Assembly: GCF_042684665.1 (NCBI RefSeq)
Contig: NZ_JBHULY010000039.1
Span: forward strand, 186,001-250,000
DNA: 64,000 nt
Direction: 5' to 3'
Origin: Jejuia rubra
GTDB taxonomy: Bacteria > Bacteroidota > Bacteroidia > Flavobacteriales > Flavobacteriaceae
Positions 61,466 through 64,000 of this stretch are shown piece after piece. A program made the position numbers and the translations under genes. Below the pieces are notes generated by a model, which worked only from the letters and a program-made list of their open reading frames with translations, did not search any database and was not told the DNA's origin. Within the stretch, counting starts at the first letter, position 1, and the number at the start of each line of letters is the position of its first letter.

Positions 61466-63169
61466 ATGAAGAAAATAATTAATTTTAGTTTTGGCGTGAT
61501 TCTTCTGCTTTGTGTAGTTACAGTATTCTACACGTGCTCAAAGGCAGAAGATGTTCAAGAAGTTATTACCGAAAAACCTGATCCGGTTGACCCAGAAGAG
61601 CCCGAAGAACCTGAAAACCCACAAGAACCTGGAGGTATAGATGAAAATGATGTAGACCCCAACCAATTGGTAACAATTAATACAGGTGCGGTGGTTGCCC
61701 CATTTCATAATTTTTGGTCAACACGACCTATGATTAATCAAACAAGGTTTAGTGCCTCTGGTTTTAGAAATTCGATAATCCCCATAAAAGATTATGTGAA
61801 AAGTTATAATCTTGTGAGGACAATGGGTGGAAGAACAGATAACCGAAATATATTTTATCAAGGAGTGGACGCCTCAGGTAATATTATCACAGATTTTAGT
61901 GATTTGCTTACCAATATGCGCGATTTTATGAGTACTGGTTTTAAACCGAGAATTGTACTAAGTAAAGTACCATGGGAAATGGTTGAAAACAAAGTGGTTA
62001 GTACTTATGGTAATACAAGTCCTCCTGATAATTACGATCACTGGCGCCAGTATGTAAATGCTTTTTTAACCACGCTGGTTAACGAATTTGGCATGAATGA
62101 AGTAAAGACTTGGCGATTTAGGGTGAGTACAGAGCCCAATTTTACCCCAGATCATTGGCGCGGTACAAAAGAAGATTATTTTAAGCATTACGATATCACT
62201 GTTGATGAGGTTTTAAAAGTGATTCCTGATGCCATTATTGGGCCTGGAAATATGTTAACCGAAGCTAGTGCGGCGACATATACAACAGAGCTAATAGACC
62301 ATTGTGCAACCGGTACTAATTATGCCACAGGTGCTACTGGGACAAAAATGGATTTTTTCAGTATTTCATATTATGAGAAAATTGACCAAAACACCGTGGC
62401 TTTGCCCGAAAAAATTCAATCTTACAGAAATAAACTAAATAGTATCCCCAAATTTTCAAATATTCCCTTGGATATTCAAGAATTTGGAATGCTAAGGGAC
62501 GAAAACCGTATAAGGGGTTTAAGTTTATCCGACGCCACAGAACTAGGAGCTAGTTGGTACGCCACTGTAGCAGATATGGTTTACGAATTTAAAATTAATG
62601 AAGTTTACGATTGGGGGCAGGAGATAGAATCCAGTGTTTTGCCACAAGCCAGAAAAAATGTAATGCGTATGTTTCAAAAGATGGAGGACGGCAATAGGCT
62701 AGAAGCCGTAGATAATTTAAACGGCTACGCTGGGGTTATACCAGTGGTAAAAGGCGATATCGTTTATTTGTTGGTTTACAATCACAATCCATCAAGAACG
62801 AGTACAGCGAAACGCACCCTATATCCTAAATTGGAAAGTGGGGTAATTGCCAGTGGAACAACCTGGAAAATGAATGAATGGACTGTCGATAAAAACCATG
62901 GGGTTATGATGCACGAGCTTTATAAGGATGTAAGAAATGCAGGAGTCAATGAAAAAACTGATGGACGCATTTATGGTAACAGACCATCTGATAGATTTGA
63001 AGATGGGTGGAAAGATGTGCTAAATGCCAATTTGTCCAAATACACTGATTTAGCTAGACTGCCTCAAACCATGACAGATTCTCTTGTAGGTAAAAGAAAT
63101 GGAAGCTTGATACTTAAAGTTGATTTAGAACCGCATAGCGTAAAGCTAATTGAATTAATTCCGGAATAA
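61466..63169 (+). CDS. GH39-like lipoprotein glycosidase
   Basis: A 567-aa exported enzyme with a lipobox-like FYTC (Cys24) and a proline/glutamate-rich linker (about 38-56, repeated PEEPEEPENPQEP-type units) that would hold the catalytic domain off the membrane. The TIM barrel resembles GH39 (beta-xylosidase/iduronidase type). The acid/base is likely Glu223 in STEPNF and the nucleophile Glu339 in DIQEFG. A C-terminal beta region (about 410-567) completes the fold. GH39 occurs in described ulvan loci, where removal of xylose or uronate is its expected role. It follows DUF1080 after 129 bp and precedes the GH5 gene by 15 bp. Confidence 0.82.
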   Translation: MKKIINFSFGVILLLCVVTVFYTCSKAEDVQEVITEKPDPVDPEEPEEPENPQEPGGIDENDVDPNQLVTINTGAVVAPFHNFWSTRPMINQTRFSASGFRNSIIPIKDYVKSYNLVRTMGGRTDNRNIFYQGVDASGNIITDFSDLLTNMRDFMSTGFKPRIVLSKVPWEMVENKVVSTYGNTSPPDNYDHWRQYVNAFLTTLVNEFGMNEVKTWRFRVSTEPNFTPDHWRGTKEDYFKHYDITVDEVLKVIPDAIIGPGNMLTEASAATYTTELIDHCATGTNYATGATGTKMDFFSISYYEKIDQNTVALPEKIQSYRNKLNSIPKFSNIPLDIQEFGMLRDENRIRGLSLSDATELGASWYATVADMVYEFKINEVYDWGQEIESSVLPQARKNVMRMFQKMEDGNRLEAVDNLNGYAGVIPVVKGDIVYLLVYNHNPSRTSTAKRTLYPKLESGVIASGTTWKMNEWTVDKNHGVMMHELYKDVRNAGVNEKTDGRIYGNRPSDRFEDGWKDVLNANLSKYTDLARLPQTMTDSLVGKRNGSLILKVDLEPHSVKLIELIPE

Positions 63170-63184
63170 AAACCAAACTAACTT

Positions 63185-64000
63185 GTGAAAACGCAACGAA
63201 CAAAAATCCAAACGGGAAAAGCAGTTCTTTTTCTGCTTTTTAGCTTAATTACACTTGCAACTTTTAGCCAAATTAAACATGGACTACGTGATGATTTGGG
63301 CAGACATGTTATCCCTAGGGGATTCGTGATGAATACCAACGATCATAAAGGTGAAGTGTTTTTTAATAGCGATGACTATGCCCGTATGGTTAGAATGGGG
63401 TCCAATTATCAAGTGATTCGTTTAGAACTTGGAAAACTAAGCGAATTTCCAGGAGGAAAACTAGAGCCTAATTATTTGAAAAAACTGGACTCACTTGTCG
63501 CCTTAGGAAAACATCATGATATCAAAACCGTTTTTAAAATGACGGTGTATGGAGTTGAAAAATTTGTTTGGGAAGAATTTTGGCTGAACAAGAATAACGA
63601 GTATGAAACCTATATTGATGCATGGAAAGTGATTTGGAATCGGTATGCCAAAAACACAGCTGTTGCAGGTTATGACGTGGTTAATGAGCCAAGGAAACTC
63701 ACCATGGATATTTCGTATAATCAGTTGACCAAAAAGTATTTAATTCCGCTATATCAAAAAATTATTGATGAAAGTCAAAAAATCAATGCTGATAAAAAGA
63801 TTCTGATTCAATCCATATTTATGAATAAAGGAGAGGGGATTGACAACAATCAATATGCCGAAATTACTGCGCCTATAAATCGGAAAAACGTTGTGTTTGC
63901 ACCTCATATTTATCAAAATAAAATCGATTTTATAAAACCAGTGATGGATCGTTTTGACAAGGAATCCGATTTGCTAAATGCACCAATTCTAATTGGGGAG
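63185..64000 (+). CDS. GH5-like glycoside hydrolase, truncated by window end
   Basis: A partial gene of at least 272 codons that runs off the window. The start is a GTG at 63185, 15 bp after the GH39 stop, which yields a Sec signal (ATFSQ, about residue 28). The barrel has the GH5 signature GYDVVNEP with acid/base Glu168. The window's last codon is Glu272 in ILIGE, the expected nucleophile position. Early segments RGFVMNTND and MVRMGSNYQVIRLELG fit GH5 strands 1 and 2. The rest of the protein, perhaps 50-100 residues plus any accessory domain, is outside. GH5 is broad, so specificity is unknown. It is likely co-transcribed with GH39. Confidence 0.78.
   Translation, partial: MKTQRTKIQTGKAVLFLLFSLITLATFSQIKHGLRDDLGRHVIPRGFVMNTNDHKGEVFFNSDDYARMVRMGSNYQVIRLELGKLSEFPGGKLEPNYLKKLDSLVALGKHHDIKTVFKMTVYGVEKFVWEEFWLNKNNEYETYIDAWKVIWNRYAKNTAVAGYDVVNEPRKLTMDISYNQLTKKYLIPLYQKIIDESQKINADKKILIQSIFMNKGEGIDNNQYAEITAPINRKNVVFAPHIYQNKIDFIKPVMDRFDKESDLLNAPILIGE

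Noticed and set aside
63185..64000. GH5 as a pseudogene
   Set aside because: The frame is open to the last base and is simply cut by the window edge at the expected nucleophile.
1..64000. tRNA, rRNA, CRISPR arrays, insertion sequences or phage genes
   Set aside because: No cloverleaf-like sequence, regular spacer array, transposase or terminal inverted repeats were seen; the largest gap between genes is under 200 bp.

Overview
The window reads as part of a marine Bacteroidota (Flavobacteriia) chromosome. It is AT-rich, its secreted proteins end in type IX secretion (T9SS) sorting domains, many lipoproteins carry Bacteroidota-type lipoboxes, starts lack Shine-Dalgarno sites, and several intergenic regions hold TAnnTTTG-like -7 boxes. 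All 33 protein genes serve one theme, breakdown of a sulfated, uronate- and rhamnose-rich polysaccharide, and only one (an AraC-type regulator) is on the minus strand. The best substrate guess is ulvan, the green-algal polymer of rhamnose 3-sulfate, glucuronate/iduronate and xylose. The support is two PL28-type ulvan lyases, three BNR/beta-propeller proteins resembling the PL24/PL25 ulvan lyases, a GH105 unsaturated uronyl hydrolase, four GH78 and two GH106 rhamnosidases, five S1 sulfatases, GH3/GH39/GH43 enzymes suited to xylose, and a RhaT rhamnose transporter. No SusC/SusD pair, hybrid two-component sensor or sulfatase-maturating enzyme is inside the window, so the locus must extend beyond it or rely on genes elsewhere.

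Layout. (1) 96-5844: Gfo/Idh/MocA oxidoreductase, GH43, GH3 and GH105, ending in a terminator-like hairpin at 5863-5897. (2) 5917-13844: S1 sulfatase, GH2, GH106. (3) 14008-25927: the endo-lyase block, three beta-propeller proteins then two PL28 proteins. All five carry a shared beta-trefoil-like module and a T9SS signal, and the block ends in a perfect 32-nt palindromic terminator. (4) 26065-28861: a Tat-lipoprotein of 637 aa that may be a lyase or dehydratase, facing the AraC regulator. (5) 29036-46418: GH78, GH78, a GH59-like enzyme with a GH78-type N-terminal domain, GH78, a CBM9-like/PKD protein, GH106 and an AraA/FucI-like isomerase. (6) 46529-53241: two sulfatases, RhaT, a third sulfatase and an exported enolase-superfamily protein. 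(7) 53365-57804: GH78 and a DUF1593 nucleoside-hydrolase-like lipoprotein. (8) 58001-64000: a T9SS-tagged binding protein, sulfatase, DUF1080, GH39 and a GH5 cut by the window edge.

How it would work (inference): T9SS-secreted lyases cut the polymer outside the cell and leave unsaturated uronates. Lipoprotein sulfatases, GH105, GH78, GH106, GH39, GH3 and GH43 then take oligomers apart at the membrane or in the periplasm, and RhaT plus the isomerase-like enzyme handle rhamnose in the cytoplasm.

The strongest unannotated signal is a short intergenic element, two (once three) CAGGAYA-like boxes repeated at exactly 10-bp period. It lies upstream of at least seven, and perhaps nine, transcription-unit starts, always in the orientation of the downstream gene and mostly 50-80 bp before its start codon. 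It looks like the operator of a locus-wide regulon.
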